7,428 nt of DNA, from positions 1 to 7,428 of the forward strand of contig JBKHEJ010000138.1 of the NCBI GenBank assembly GCA_046540855.1. The letters are read 5' to 3'. A program made the translations under genes and the position numbers. Source of the stretch: T1Sed10-7 sp046540855 (GTDB lineage: Bacteria; Actinomycetota; Nitriliruptoria; Nitriliruptorales; Nitriliruptoraceae). The notes beneath the pieces are model-generated. The model had not been told where the DNA came from. It made no database searches and saw only the letters and a program-made list of their open reading frames with translations. Shown here one piece after another: positions 1 to 6,697 of this stretch (positions are counted from its first letter, which is position 1; every line of letters begins with the position of its first letter).

Positions 1-397
1 TGCGCATCAGCGCACCGTTGCCGGCCCCGCCCTTCGGGTGGGCCGCGAGGTAGGCCTGCGCGGCGGCCGGCAGGTCCGCAGCGTCGGTGGCCGCGCCCAG
101 CACGGCCCGCGTGGAGATCCCGATGTCCGCCGGTCCGGAACGCGCCCAGGCCAGGAACCGCTCGCCGATCGCGACCAGGTCCAACGTGCCCTCCGCCGCC
201 ACCTCGGCGATGCACACCGCCATCGAGGTGTCGTCGGTCCACTCGCCCGGCGCGAAGTCGCCGAGCCCCCCGCCGATCATCGCGACCTCGCCGAAGGGCG
301 GGGACCGGAACTCGTAGCCGGCTCCCAGCGCGTCCCCGGCCGCCAGGCCGAGCAGCGTGCCGGCGATGCGGTCCTCGCGCTGGTCCTCGTCCTCCAC
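1..397 (-). CDS. ADP-ribosylglycohydrolase family protein (DraG/ARH type), N-terminal part
   Basis: Only the first 132 residues are in the window; the rest lies beyond base 1. The family removes ADP-ribose from proteins or other ADP-ribosylated substrates using two bound Mg ions. Visible hallmarks, in order: GDALG at residues 21-25, followed by a glutamate at 29 in the position of the acidic residue that follows this motif in ARH enzymes; WTDDTSM at 53-59, whose T-D-D triplet supplies metal ligands; and GNGALMR at 126-132, a conserved family segment. I chose the GTG at 397-395 because it has an AGGGGGAG ribosome binding site just upstream and the GTLLGLAAGDALG core follows about 12 residues later, as is usual. 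It lies 89 bases downstream of the hypothetical gene on the same strand, so co-transcription is plausible. Its substrate cannot be told from the sequence, and no ADP-ribosyltransferase partner is visible. The family call is firm; the function is family-level only. Confidence 0.93.
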   Translation of the reverse strand, partial: MEDEDQREDRIAGTLLGLAAGDALGAGYEFRSPPFGEVAMIGGGLGDFAPGEWTDDTSMAVCIAEVAAEGTLDLVAIGERFLAWARSGPADIGISTRAVLGAATDAADLPAAAQAYLAAHPKGGAGNGALMR

Positions 398-486
398 GTC
401 TCCCCCTGGGCTCGAGCGTCCCGTCGTCGGCCTCCGACCGCGAGCCTGGACCCGGCAGCGCGAGGCCGCCGACGCCGGTCTCCCGG

Positions 487-1005
487 TCAGGTCCCCTCGT
501 CGCCGTCGTAGACCGCGAGGGTCTCGCGCAGCCGCGCCAGCCGGTCAGCGGTGCGCGGGTCGTCCGGTCCGAAGGCGTCCAGACCATCGAGGTAGGAGCG
601 GACGGCCATCACCAGGAACACCGACGGGTCGACGACCGAGGTCGAGGGGCCCGGTTGGTGCGCGCCCTCCGACGGATCGCGCGGGGTCGGCCCGGCGTCG
701 TCCGCCGCGGCCGACACCTGCCCCGCCGGCAGCGGCGTGCCGTCGGCTCCGAGCAGGCTGCCGGGTCCAACCTCAGCGTCGCCGCGCGCGGGGACCGGAC
801 CCTCCTGCGCTTCGGAGCGCACCCTGGCCCGCCCGCTCCCAGAGTCGGCCAGGCCGTGGTCCTCGTGCACGACGCCCTCGTGCAGGACGCGACCGCGCCG
901 ACGGGCGGTGCCGCGTCGGCGGCGAGCGGACCCCGCCTCCAGGTCCTCGGCGAAGGAGGACAGCCCGTCGCCGTCCCGCGCCGGCGGATCACCCGTGGCT
1001 GGCAT
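487..1005 (-). CDS. Hypothetical protein with low-complexity middle and helical C-terminus
   Basis: I do not recognise this 172-residue protein. The ATG at 1005 is preceded by GAGGAGC at a five-base spacing, a strong ribosome binding site; a GTG at 1050 in the same frame is a weaker alternative. Residues 1-27 are acidic and small. Residues 28-39 form an arginine-rich patch (RRRRGTARRRGR). Residues 40-124 are rich in Gly, Pro, Asp and Ala and look disordered. Residues 125-166 look folded and amphipathic (DPSVFLVMAVRSYLDGL, then DDPRTADRLARLRETL), ending in an acidic tail. There is no signal peptide or membrane segment. Third-codon positions are strongly G/C, as in the neighbours, which supports real coding. 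It sits 92 bases after the transporter and 89 bases before the ADP-ribosylglycohydrolase, all on the same strand. No function can be assigned; the gene itself is probable. Confidence 0.68.
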   Translation of the reverse strand: MPATGDPPARDGDGLSSFAEDLEAGSARRRRGTARRRGRVLHEGVVHEDHGLADSGSGRARVRSEAQEGPVPARGDAEVGPGSLLGADGTPLPAGQVSAAADDAGPTPRDPSEGAHQPGPSTSVVDPSVFLVMAVRSYLDGLDAFGPDDPRTADRLARLRETLAVYDGDEGT

Positions 1006-1097
1006 GGGTCGCTCCTCGCCAGGTCGCGCCGGGCCGTCCACGGTGCGCACCGCAGGCGCTGCCCGGTCGCGCCCTCAGCCTACCGCCGCGGCTGCCG

Positions 1098-2501
1098 TCA
1101 CGGACGTGCTCGCCCGTCCGGGCCCGACCTAGCCAGGGCAGCCTCGGCGGCGATGCGCTCCTCGGACATCCCGAGCACCTCGCGCTTGTACACCGGATCG
1201 ATGATCTGGATCGGGTCGAACCGGGGCGGCTCGAGCCTGACCACCAGGTACGCGGACACCGCGAGCAGTCCCATGGCCGCGTAGTAGGTCCCGACGTAGG
1301 CGCCCGTGGCTTCCAGGACGACCGAGCCGATCGTCGGGCCGATCACCAGCGACAGGCCCCAGCCGAGGAAGATGAAGCCGTAGTTCGCGCCGTAGGCCTG
1401 CAGCCCGAAGTAGTCGGCGACCAGCGACGGGATCACCGCCAGCACCGCACCGAACAGCGCCGCCGCGATCAGGCAGGCGACGAAGAGCACCCACGGTGAG
1501 GTCCAGAACTGCAGGAGGAACATGTTGACGAAGGAGCCCACGTGGATCAGGTGCAGCGCGGCGATCCGTCCGAGCCGGTCCGAACCGATCCCCCCGACGA
1601 CGCGACCGACGCCGTTGGCGACGGCCAGAGCCGGGACCGCGGCCCCGATCAGCATCATCACCTGCGCTGGATCCCCACCATCGCTCTGCACGCGCAGGAC
1701 GTCGGTGACGCTGGCGAGCACGAACGCTCCGGCGGAGGAGACGAGGGCGAAGATCACGACGATGAGGTAGGCCTGCGGGGTCCGCAGGGTCGTGCGGAGC
1801 GACACGCTCGGAGCGAGCTGGTGGGCGACGCTCTGGCGGGCGGTCCGGCGCTGCGGCGGATCGGGTGGCACGTAGCCCGCAGGCGGGTCGACGACCAACG
1901 CCGAGCAGAGGAAGCCGACCACCAGGATCAGGAGCCCGACCCCCACCAGGGTGCGCTCCAGGGACCAGCCCAGCTCGTCCAGCATGAACAGCTGCACCGG
2001 TCCGATCCACAACGACCCGAGGCCGAACCCCGCCACGACGACGCCGTTGACCATGCCTCGGCGCGACGGGTCGAACCACTTCATCGCCGCCTGCCGAGGA
2101 CAGGCGTAGACGAACCCGATCCCGGCACCGATCAGCACCCCGAAGGTGAGGAAGAACAGCGCTGGTGAGCGGGTGACGAGCGCGCTGAGCATGGTGCCAC
2201 CCCCCACCATCGCCACCCCGGCGAGCATCACCGGTCGCGGGCCGAACCGGTCCTGGAGGCTCCCGGCGACGATGAGGGTCGAGGCGAAGACCAGGCCACC
2301 GATGGAGAAGGGGACCGTGAGCTGGCCGACCGACCACTCCTCGTAGGCCTGCAGCACGTCCCGCAGGTTCGACCAGGTGTAGAGGATGCCGATGCTGAAG
2401 TTGGACAGCAGCCCGGCCACCAGCACGACCCACGCCCGGCGGGGCACCGACGTCGGCCTGAGTGCCGGCGCGGGCGCGGGACCGGGCGAGCTACCGGGCA
2501 T
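1098..2501 (-). CDS. MFS transporter, oxalate/formate antiporter (OFA) type
   Basis: A 467-residue, twelve-helix secondary transporter of the major facilitator superfamily in the cytoplasmic membrane. The first helix begins near residue 24 (WVVLVAGLLSNFSIGILYTW). The MFS loop signature between helices 2 and 3 is GSLQDRFGPR at 80-89, and its second-half counterpart is GSDRLGR at about 306-312. PPAGYVPP at 206-213, ending helix 6, and the late segment DYFGLQAYGANYGFIF at 363-378 are typical of the OFA group that includes the oxalate:formate exchanger OxlT and related carboxylate carriers. The substrate is probably a small organic acid, but that is inference from the family. The ATG at 2501 follows AAGGA by ten bases. 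The frame stays open upstream to 2684, but that extension is arginine-rich and unlike a transporter N-terminus. A charged tail of about 45 residues (from LEPPRFDP) follows the last helix. No carboxylate-metabolising gene lies nearby to narrow the substrate. Confidence 0.9.
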   Translation of the reverse strand: MPGSSPGPAPAPALRPTSVPRRAWVVLVAGLLSNFSIGILYTWSNLRDVLQAYEEWSVGQLTVPFSIGGLVFASTLIVAGSLQDRFGPRPVMLAGVAMVGGGTMLSALVTRSPALFFLTFGVLIGAGIGFVYACPRQAAMKWFDPSRRGMVNGVVVAGFGLGSLWIGPVQLFMLDELGWSLERTLVGVGLLILVVGFLCSALVVDPPAGYVPPDPPQRRTARQSVAHQLAPSVSLRTTLRTPQAYLIVVIFALVSSAGAFVLASVTDVLRVQSDGGDPAQVMMLIGAAVPALAVANGVGRVVGGIGSDRLGRIAALHLIHVGSFVNMFLLQFWTSPWVLFVACLIAAALFGAVLAVIPSLVADYFGLQAYGANYGFIFLGWGLSLVIGPTIGSVVLEATGAYVGTYYAAMGLLAVSAYLVVRLEPPRFDPIQIIDPVYKREVLGMSEERIAAEAALARSGPDGRARP

Positions 2502-2580
2502 GCCGTGGCCGTCCTTGTTCCTGTTCGCCGCGAGCTGAGGGACGACCGCGAGCGAGCCGGGACCGGGCACCCGGCGTCCT

Positions 2581-2644
2581 GACGAAGCGACACCGGGCCA
2601 CCGGCGCATCGTGCGCAGCACGTTACTGGCTTGTCGCTTCCGTC
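2581..2644. other. Long imperfect inverted repeat in the gap upstream of the transporter
   Basis: The left arm 2581-2592 (GACGAAGCGACA) pairs with the right arm 2632-2644 (TGTCGCTT-C-CGTC), giving 12 base pairs with one bulged base at 2640. Inside, 2597-2600 can pair with 2627-2630 (GCCA/TGGC). The centre can form either of two mutually exclusive 5-bp hairpins: 2604-2616 (GCGCA, loop, TGCGC) or 2610-2622 (CGTGC, loop, GCACG). The element lies 62 to 125 bases past the kinase/phosphatase stop and 80 to 143 bases before the transporter start. It could be a terminator, although there is no T-tract in either direction, a structured 5' leader, or a protein-binding dyad. The pairing is seen in the sequence; any role is inference. 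Confidence 0.5.
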
Positions 2645-2705
2645 GTCGCCGGACTCGAGCCCTGGTGCGCGCGCCGGTACCCACGCCCCGGAGGCCTCCT
2701 CGCCC

Positions 2706-4250
2706 TCACGCCGTGCCGGCCTCGGGTGGCTGCAGCAGCAGGAGCGCCCGCGGACGCTTCTCGATCGTGAACGCCTCGGGACCCTGGGCGGACTCGCCGT
2801 CCCACGCGAGCCGGAGCGGTCCTTGCAGGGAGCGCACCTGCACCCGCGGCGCGGTCCACCGTTCGTAGACCGCGGACGCGTGCAGACGGCCGGACAGCAG
2901 GGACAGGAGCAGGCGGCTGCGTGCCCAGCGCCGTTCGGCGCCGACCAGACGTACGTCGAGCAGCCCGTCGTCCAGCCGGCGCCGTCGGGTCGGGGCGATC
3001 CCGTCCGCGAGGTAGGTGCCGTTGCCGACGAACACCGCCCAGACACGGCGTGGCCGTCCGTCGATCGCGACCTCGAAGGGCTCGCCCTGCACGACGAAGC
3101 GCGCCAGGACGAGGGCGGTGGCGGGCCACCGTCCGACGCGCGGCTCCAGCGCCTCGCGCCACGCGAGCAGCTGCGGGTAGGCCCCGACGGCCGCCGCATC
3201 GACGAAGGTCCGTCCGTCGATCACACCGAGATCCATCCTGATGAGCCGGCCCCCGCGGATGGCTGCGACGGCGGCAGCGACCCCGTCGATCCCGAGATCG
3301 CGCGCGAGGTGGTTGAGGGTGCCGGTGGGCACGGGGACCAGCGCGACCCCCGCACGGTGCGCCGCTGCCGCCCCCGCGCTCGAGGTCCCATCACCGCCGG
3401 CGGTGGCCAGGACGCGCGCCGTGCCCGCGGCCCGCTCCAGGGTCGCGGCCAGATCCTCGCCTGGTTCGGCCTCGACGCCGTGCAGACCGGGCAGCGCCGC
3501 CTGGAGCTGTTCACGAGCGCCGCGGGTGAGGACCGAACCCGCGCCGACGTTCTCCACCAGGACGACCCCCGTGCCGTCACGCTCGGGGAGCGGCGCGGAC
3601 GCCTCGGCCGACGCAGCGGTGGCCGGCACCCGATCGAGCAACGGCCAGCCGCGCAGGGTGGCGCGGGCGAGGAGGACACCGATCGCCGAGCCGACCAGGA
3701 CGTCGCCGGGGTAGTGGACGCCGGTGTACACCCGGGAGAGGGCGACCGCCGCTGCCAGCGGCAGCATCACCGGGCGCAACCGGGGCCGCTCGAGCCCGAC
3801 CGCCGTGGCGAAGGCGAAGGCCGAGGCCGAGTGCCCCGAGGGGAAGGAGGTGGAGCTCGGGACGCGCGCGAGGTGGCGGATCTCCGGCACGACGGAACGG
3901 TCGGGACGGTCCCGGCCGGCGAGCAGCTTGATCGGCAGGTTCGTGACCGCCGATGCCAGGCCGATCGCCGCCACCCCGCGTGCCGCGGCGCGACGACCCT
4001 CACGGCCGCCCCTTACGGCGAGGAGCCCGGCGAGGGCGAACCACAGACGTGAACGGTTCGCGGCCCGTGACAACGGCGGGAGCAGCGGGCCGACGACCGG
4101 GAGCTCGGTGCGTGCGACGGTGCGGAACACCGACAGGTCGGCCCGGCGGACCGGCGGAGGCACCAGATGCCGGAGCCGTCGCTGCAAGCCACCGAAGGCC
4201 GTGGTCGGCCGGCCGGCGGCCGCTCGTCGAGGTCCTCGAGCGCGCACCAC
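2706..4250 (-). CDS. PAP2 phosphatase / diacylglycerol-kinase-like fusion protein
   Basis: A 514-residue fusion. Residues about 35-205 are a membrane PAP2 lipid phosphatase with all three signature motifs: K108-x6-R115-P116, then PSGH at 137-140, then S172-R173-x5-H179-x3-D183, along with several hydrophobic helices (about 69-79, 91-106, 141-152, 159-175 and 183-197). Residues about 227-508 are a lipid kinase of the DAGK/LCB5 family: nucleotide-binding GGDGT at 285-289, PTGTLNHLARDLG at 308-320, GNGTY at 409-413, LDDGLLDVRLV at 426-436, and DGE at 484-486 near the C-terminus, where this family carries catalytic acidic residues. The kinase half would phosphorylate a lipid such as diacylglycerol and the PAP2 half would dephosphorylate a lipid phosphate, so it probably acts in membrane lipid turnover; the actual substrates are unknown. 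The GTG at 4250 follows GGAAGG by four bases; a second GTG at 4247 is equally possible. An earlier start in this frame has no support. It is transcribed divergently from the DUF2254 gene. Confidence 0.92.
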   Translation of the reverse strand: MVRARGPRRAAAGRPTTAFGGLQRRLRHLVPPPVRRADLSVFRTVARTELPVVGPLLPPLSRAANRSRLWFALAGLLAVRGGREGRRAAARGVAAIGLASAVTNLPIKLLAGRDRPDRSVVPEIRHLARVPSSTSFPSGHSASAFAFATAVGLERPRLRPVMLPLAAAVALSRVYTGVHYPGDVLVGSAIGVLLARATLRGWPLLDRVPATAASAEASAPLPERDGTGVVLVENVGAGSVLTRGAREQLQAALPGLHGVEAEPGEDLAATLERAAGTARVLATAGGDGTSSAGAAAAHRAGVALVPVPTGTLNHLARDLGIDGVAAAVAAIRGGRLIRMDLGVIDGRTFVDAAAVGAYPQLLAWREALEPRVGRWPATALVLARFVVQGEPFEVAIDGRPRRVWAVFVGNGTYLADGIAPTRRRRLDDGLLDVRLVGAERRWARSRLLLSLLSGRLHASAVYERWTAPRVQVRSLQGPLRLAWDGESAQGPEAFTIEKRPRALLLLQPPEAGTA

Positions 4251-4512
4251 GCGTCCTTCCGCATCGGGTACCGGTCACCCCAGGCTGACCACACGGGGTC
4301 GGCACGTCACTGTCCACCCGGCCGACCACGCCCCCGAGAGCTCCCGGCGACCTCGCCAACACCGCCACGGACGCACCTCGGAGGTCGGCCGGACCTCGGC
4401 CGCTCGGCCCGGCCCGCGGCACGTGCGGCCGAACGACCATGTCGTTGCGGCGCGCAGGGGTCGTTCTGGCGGTACGTCTCGGTGCAGGCAGTGCAGCGTC
4501 TGGAGCCGAGCC
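4251..4512. promoter_or_regulatory. Divergent intergenic region with clustered ACCTCG dyads
   Basis: These 262 bases separate two divergent genes and so should hold promoters for both. I could not find a convincing -35/-10 pair on either strand, which is common in high-GC actinobacteria. The hexamer ACCTCG occurs at 4350-4355, 4375-4380 and 4393-4398, with the inverted form GAGGTC at 4381-4386. This creates two overlapping dyads: ACCTC-G-GAGGT at 4375-4385 and GAGGTC-ggccg-GACCTC at 4381-4397. They could be an operator, but arms of five to six bases in GC-rich DNA can arise by chance. The ribosome binding site GGAG at 4502-4505 serves the plus-strand gene. The open frames crossing this region have no ribosome binding site and no recognisable protein. 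Confidence 0.35.
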
Positions 4513-5880
4513 ATGCCTTCCCTCCCGTCACGCTACGGCGCGCCCGTCACGGCCGCCCGGACCCGACGGCTCGTTCGCCGTCTCGAGGGCAACGCGATCG
4601 TGACACCCCTCGCCTACATCGTCGGTGGTGCCACCGTGGCGGTCGCCATGCTGCTCGTCGACGCCGCGGTCGGCGAGCAGGCCATCCCCGACTGGTTGCG
4701 TCTCGGGCCCTCCTTGGCGCGGTCCTCGCTGATCGGGCTCGGCACGAGCTTCGTGTTCGTGGTCTCGGTCGTCTTCTGGATCAGGGTCTTCACCGTGCAG
4801 ACGGCTTCACAGCCGGCGTTGCCGCGCGTCGTGTCCCAGTTCCTCTCCGATCCGGTGCAGCGCCACTCCATGTCCTTCCTGATCGGGACCATCGCCTACG
4901 TCCTGATCGTCGTGCGGGCGGTCCCCGAGGACCCCACCGGCATGCGGACCGTCCCGCACCTCGCCGCCACGCTCGCGTTCGCGCTCGCTCTCGCGGTACC
5001 GATCACCATCGTGCTGGTCGTCGACAACGCGGCACGGGCCGGTCAGATCGGACGCTTGGTCCGTCAGATCTCCGACCGGGCCGTGGCGCACATCCGCGCC
5101 AGCCACCCACCCCTCGGCGAGGGCACCTCGGACGGGGTGGGCAGCAGCACCGCCGTCCCCCAGCGGCCGGCCGAGGCACCCGCTGCGGTCCTCGGCGCCC
5201 ATGACAGCGGGTGGGTGCGCTCCGTCGAGGAGGAGCGGCTGCTCGGGGCCGTACCGCCGGACGCGACCATCGAGCTGCGGGTCCGGCCGGGGTCGTTCGT
5301 CTTCCAGGACACCCAGCTCGTCCGCATCTGGACGGCACGGCCGGACGAGGTCGACATCGAGCAGCTGCGGGGATCCATCACCCTGGGAACGGCGCCCTCC
5401 TTCGACGAGGACATCGCCTTCAGCATCGGCGAGCTCGTGGACATCATCACGCGCGCGGCCACCGCCAGTAGCAGCGACTCGACGACCGCACGCAGCGCCA
5501 TCTTCCACCTCGGGGTGGTGCTCCGCGAACTGCTGCTGCGTGACCTGCCCTGCGTCGATCGAACCGACCACGCCGGTCGGCGGCTCCTGCGGACCCAGCA
5601 GCCCCGGCTCGAGGACTACGCCGAGGCGGCTCTGGGGCCCTTGCGCCCGCTCATGGACACCGCCCCTGGCCTCGCGGAGGTGCTGCTCGAGATGCTCGAC
5701 CGGCTCAGCCACCAGCTCGAGGAGCAGCTCGGGCACCACGGGGTCGCTGAGCGGGCGGACATGCTGCAGCGCCACCGGCGGGCGCTCCACGAGGCCGCGC
5801 CGACCGGGGACCTGCGGCCCGGTGCGGTACGCGGGATCGGTGCGCACCAACCGTCCGAGACCTCCCCAGCCACCACCTGA
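4513..5880 (+). CDS. DUF2254 family membrane protein (divergent)
   Basis: A 455-residue predicted inner-membrane protein of the DUF2254 family, whose function is not established. Four hydrophobic segments lie at about 32-51, 71-93, 118-136 and 148-172, followed by a soluble region of roughly 280 residues. The family pattern shows in the second segment (a long helix, then VQTASQPALPRVVSQFLSDPVQ at 95-116, equivalent to the common Q-x-SxxxxPRxLxxFLxD run), in AYVLIVVRAV at 128-137, in the R-x-G-SFVFQDTQLVRIW segment at 258-273, and in DEDIAFSIGELVDI at 298-311. The next conserved piece, normally ALSPxxNDPTTA, is here AATASSSDSTTA at 315-326, so the SP and NDP residues are missing. The ATG at 4513 follows GGAG by seven bases and begins just before the first helix. 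The frame is open far upstream, but that part overlaps the fusion gene on the other strand and is arginine-rich shadow. The last 30 residues look disordered. Confidence 0.82.
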   Translation: MPSLPSRYGAPVTAARTRRLVRRLEGNAIVTPLAYIVGGATVAVAMLLVDAAVGEQAIPDWLRLGPSLARSSLIGLGTSFVFVVSVVFWIRVFTVQTASQPALPRVVSQFLSDPVQRHSMSFLIGTIAYVLIVVRAVPEDPTGMRTVPHLAATLAFALALAVPITIVLVVDNAARAGQIGRLVRQISDRAVAHIRASHPPLGEGTSDGVGSSTAVPQRPAEAPAAVLGAHDSGWVRSVEEERLLGAVPPDATIELRVRPGSFVFQDTQLVRIWTARPDEVDIEQLRGSITLGTAPSFDEDIAFSIGELVDIITRAATASSSDSTTARSAIFHLGVVLRELLLRDLPCVDRTDHAGRRLLRTQQPRLEDYAEAALGPLRPLMDTAPGLAEVLLEMLDRLSHQLEEQLGHHGVAERADMLQRHRRALHEAAPTGDLRPGAVRGIGAHQPSETSPATT

Positions 5881-5911
5881 CCGCCACGCCCCGACCGACC
5901 CGGAGCCCTCG

Positions 5912-5980
5912 ATGGTCGACGCCGTCGCAACCGAGGCTGCTGCCGAACCCGACCCCCACGACGTGCCACAGGAGGGCTGA
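5912..5980 (+). CDS. Possible 22-residue leader peptide upstream of HAD gene
   Basis: A short frame of 22 codons plus stop in the gap between the DUF2254 and HAD genes. Its ATG at 5912 has GGAG six bases upstream. The TGA at 5978-5980 lies just past the AGGAGG ribosome binding site of the HAD gene and three bases before its ATG. The peptide is acidic, beginning MVDAVATEAAAEPDP, with no run of one amino acid that would suggest attenuation. The arrangement fits translational coupling, but a frame this short can occur by chance in GC-rich DNA. Confidence 0.25.
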   Translation: MVDAVATEAAAEPDPHDVPQEG

Positions 5981-5983
5981 ACC

Positions 5984-6676
5984 ATGCTGCCGGACCCTCA
6001 GGACCGACCGTCCCGGCCGAGCAGCCAAGGAGAGGGACCAGGGACCGCCAGCGAGGCACGGGGCGTGGTGCTGGACCTCGACGGGACCCTCGTCGACTCG
6101 GTGTACCAGCACGTCCTGGCCTGGTACGAGGCGTTCCGCCAGCACGGTCTCGATGTGCCCGCGGCGCGGATCCACGCGGGTATCGGGCTGGGCAGCGACC
6201 GGCTCATCCCCTGGCTGGTAGGCGAGGTGCCCGACCCGGACGCGCTCTCCGACGCCCACCTCGAACGCTTCCTCGCGCACGCGGACGACCTCAGCCCGAC
6301 ACCCGGGGCGCTCGAGCTGCTCCAGGATCTCGAACGGCGCGGCGTGCCCTACGTCATCGCGACCTCGTCGGGGACGCGGACGCGCGAGGCGCTGCTGTCC
6401 GCCCTCGGTCGCGAGGACCTGCGGGTGGTCGACGCGAGCGACGTCAGCTCCTCGAAGCCGGCGCCGGACCTGCTCGCCTCGGCGGCGGGGGAACTGGCGC
6501 TGCCGCCCGAGCGGATCAGCATGGTCGGGGACGCGCCGTGGGACGCACGATCAGCGCGCCGTCTGGGTATGGAGGCCATCGGGGTGAGGACCGGAGGCTT
6601 CTCCGGCCAGGCCCTGCGGGAGGCGGGCGCCAGCTGGGTCGTAGACACCCCGCGTGACCTGGTCGGGACCCTGTGA
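5984..6676 (+). CDS. HAD-superfamily phosphatase (beta-phosphoglucomutase/phosphoglycolate phosphatase-like)
   Basis: A 230-residue soluble cytoplasmic hydrolase that would remove phosphate from a small metabolite through an aspartyl-phosphate intermediate. All four HAD motifs are present: DLDGTLVDS at 31-39 (nucleophile D31, acid/base D33), VIATSSG at 124-130 (motif II Thr/Ser), K158 in SSKPAPD (motif III), and VGDAPWD at 181-187 (motif IV, Mg-binding D183 and D187). Residues about 40-104 form the helical cap seen in subfamily I enzymes such as phosphoglycolate phosphatase and beta-phosphoglucomutase. The ATG at 5984 has a near-perfect AGGAGG eight bases upstream, which fixes the start. This leaves an unusual N-terminal extension of about 27 residues rich in Pro, Ser and Gly ahead of the first strand; most relatives begin within about ten residues of the motif. 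The substrate cannot be predicted. It follows DUF2254 by 103 bases on the same strand and may be co-transcribed with it. Confidence 0.92.
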   Translation: MLPDPQDRPSRPSSQGEGPGTASEARGVVLDLDGTLVDSVYQHVLAWYEAFRQHGLDVPAARIHAGIGLGSDRLIPWLVGEVPDPDALSDAHLERFLAHADDLSPTPGALELLQDLERRGVPYVIATSSGTRTREALLSALGREDLRVVDASDVSSSKPAPDLLASAAGELALPPERISMVGDAPWDARSARRLGMEAIGVRTGGFSGQALREAGASWVVDTPRDLVGTL

Positions 6677-6697
6677 AGGCCCGGGGCGGTCGAGGCG

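Noticed and set aside
357..1499. Long plus-strand open frames opposite the left-hand genes
   Set aside because: They are Arg/Pro-rich antisense shadows of high-GC genes without recognisable domains; the minus-strand frames carry the real motifs.
2640..2670. tRNA-like T-loop (GGCTCGAGTCC on the minus strand)
   Set aside because: No flanking T-stem pairing, acceptor stem or anticodon arm could be built around it.
2502..2684. N-terminal extension of the transporter frame
   Set aside because: The extra 61 residues are Arg-rich and unlike any MFS N-terminus; the ATG at 2501 has an AAGGA site and a normal distance to helix 1.
2690..2699. Perfect palindrome GGAGGCCTCC just after the PAP2/kinase stop
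   Set aside because: With no loop and no T-tract it cannot act as a standard terminator, and a 10-base GC palindrome is not rare here.
4273..4290. GGTCA/TGACC dyad upstream of the PAP2/kinase start
   Set aside because: Five-base arms with an 8-base spacer are expected by chance in a region this size.
3724..4512. Upstream extension of the DUF2254 frame (263 extra codons)
   Set aside because: It overlaps the PAP2/kinase gene on the opposite strand, is arginine/serine-rich shadow sequence, and the ATG at 4513 has its own ribosome binding site right before the first membrane helix.
4275..4514. Minus-strand 79-residue frame in the divergent region
   Set aside because: It starts inside the DUF2254 ribosome-binding area, has no recognisable protein features and no clear ribosome binding site.
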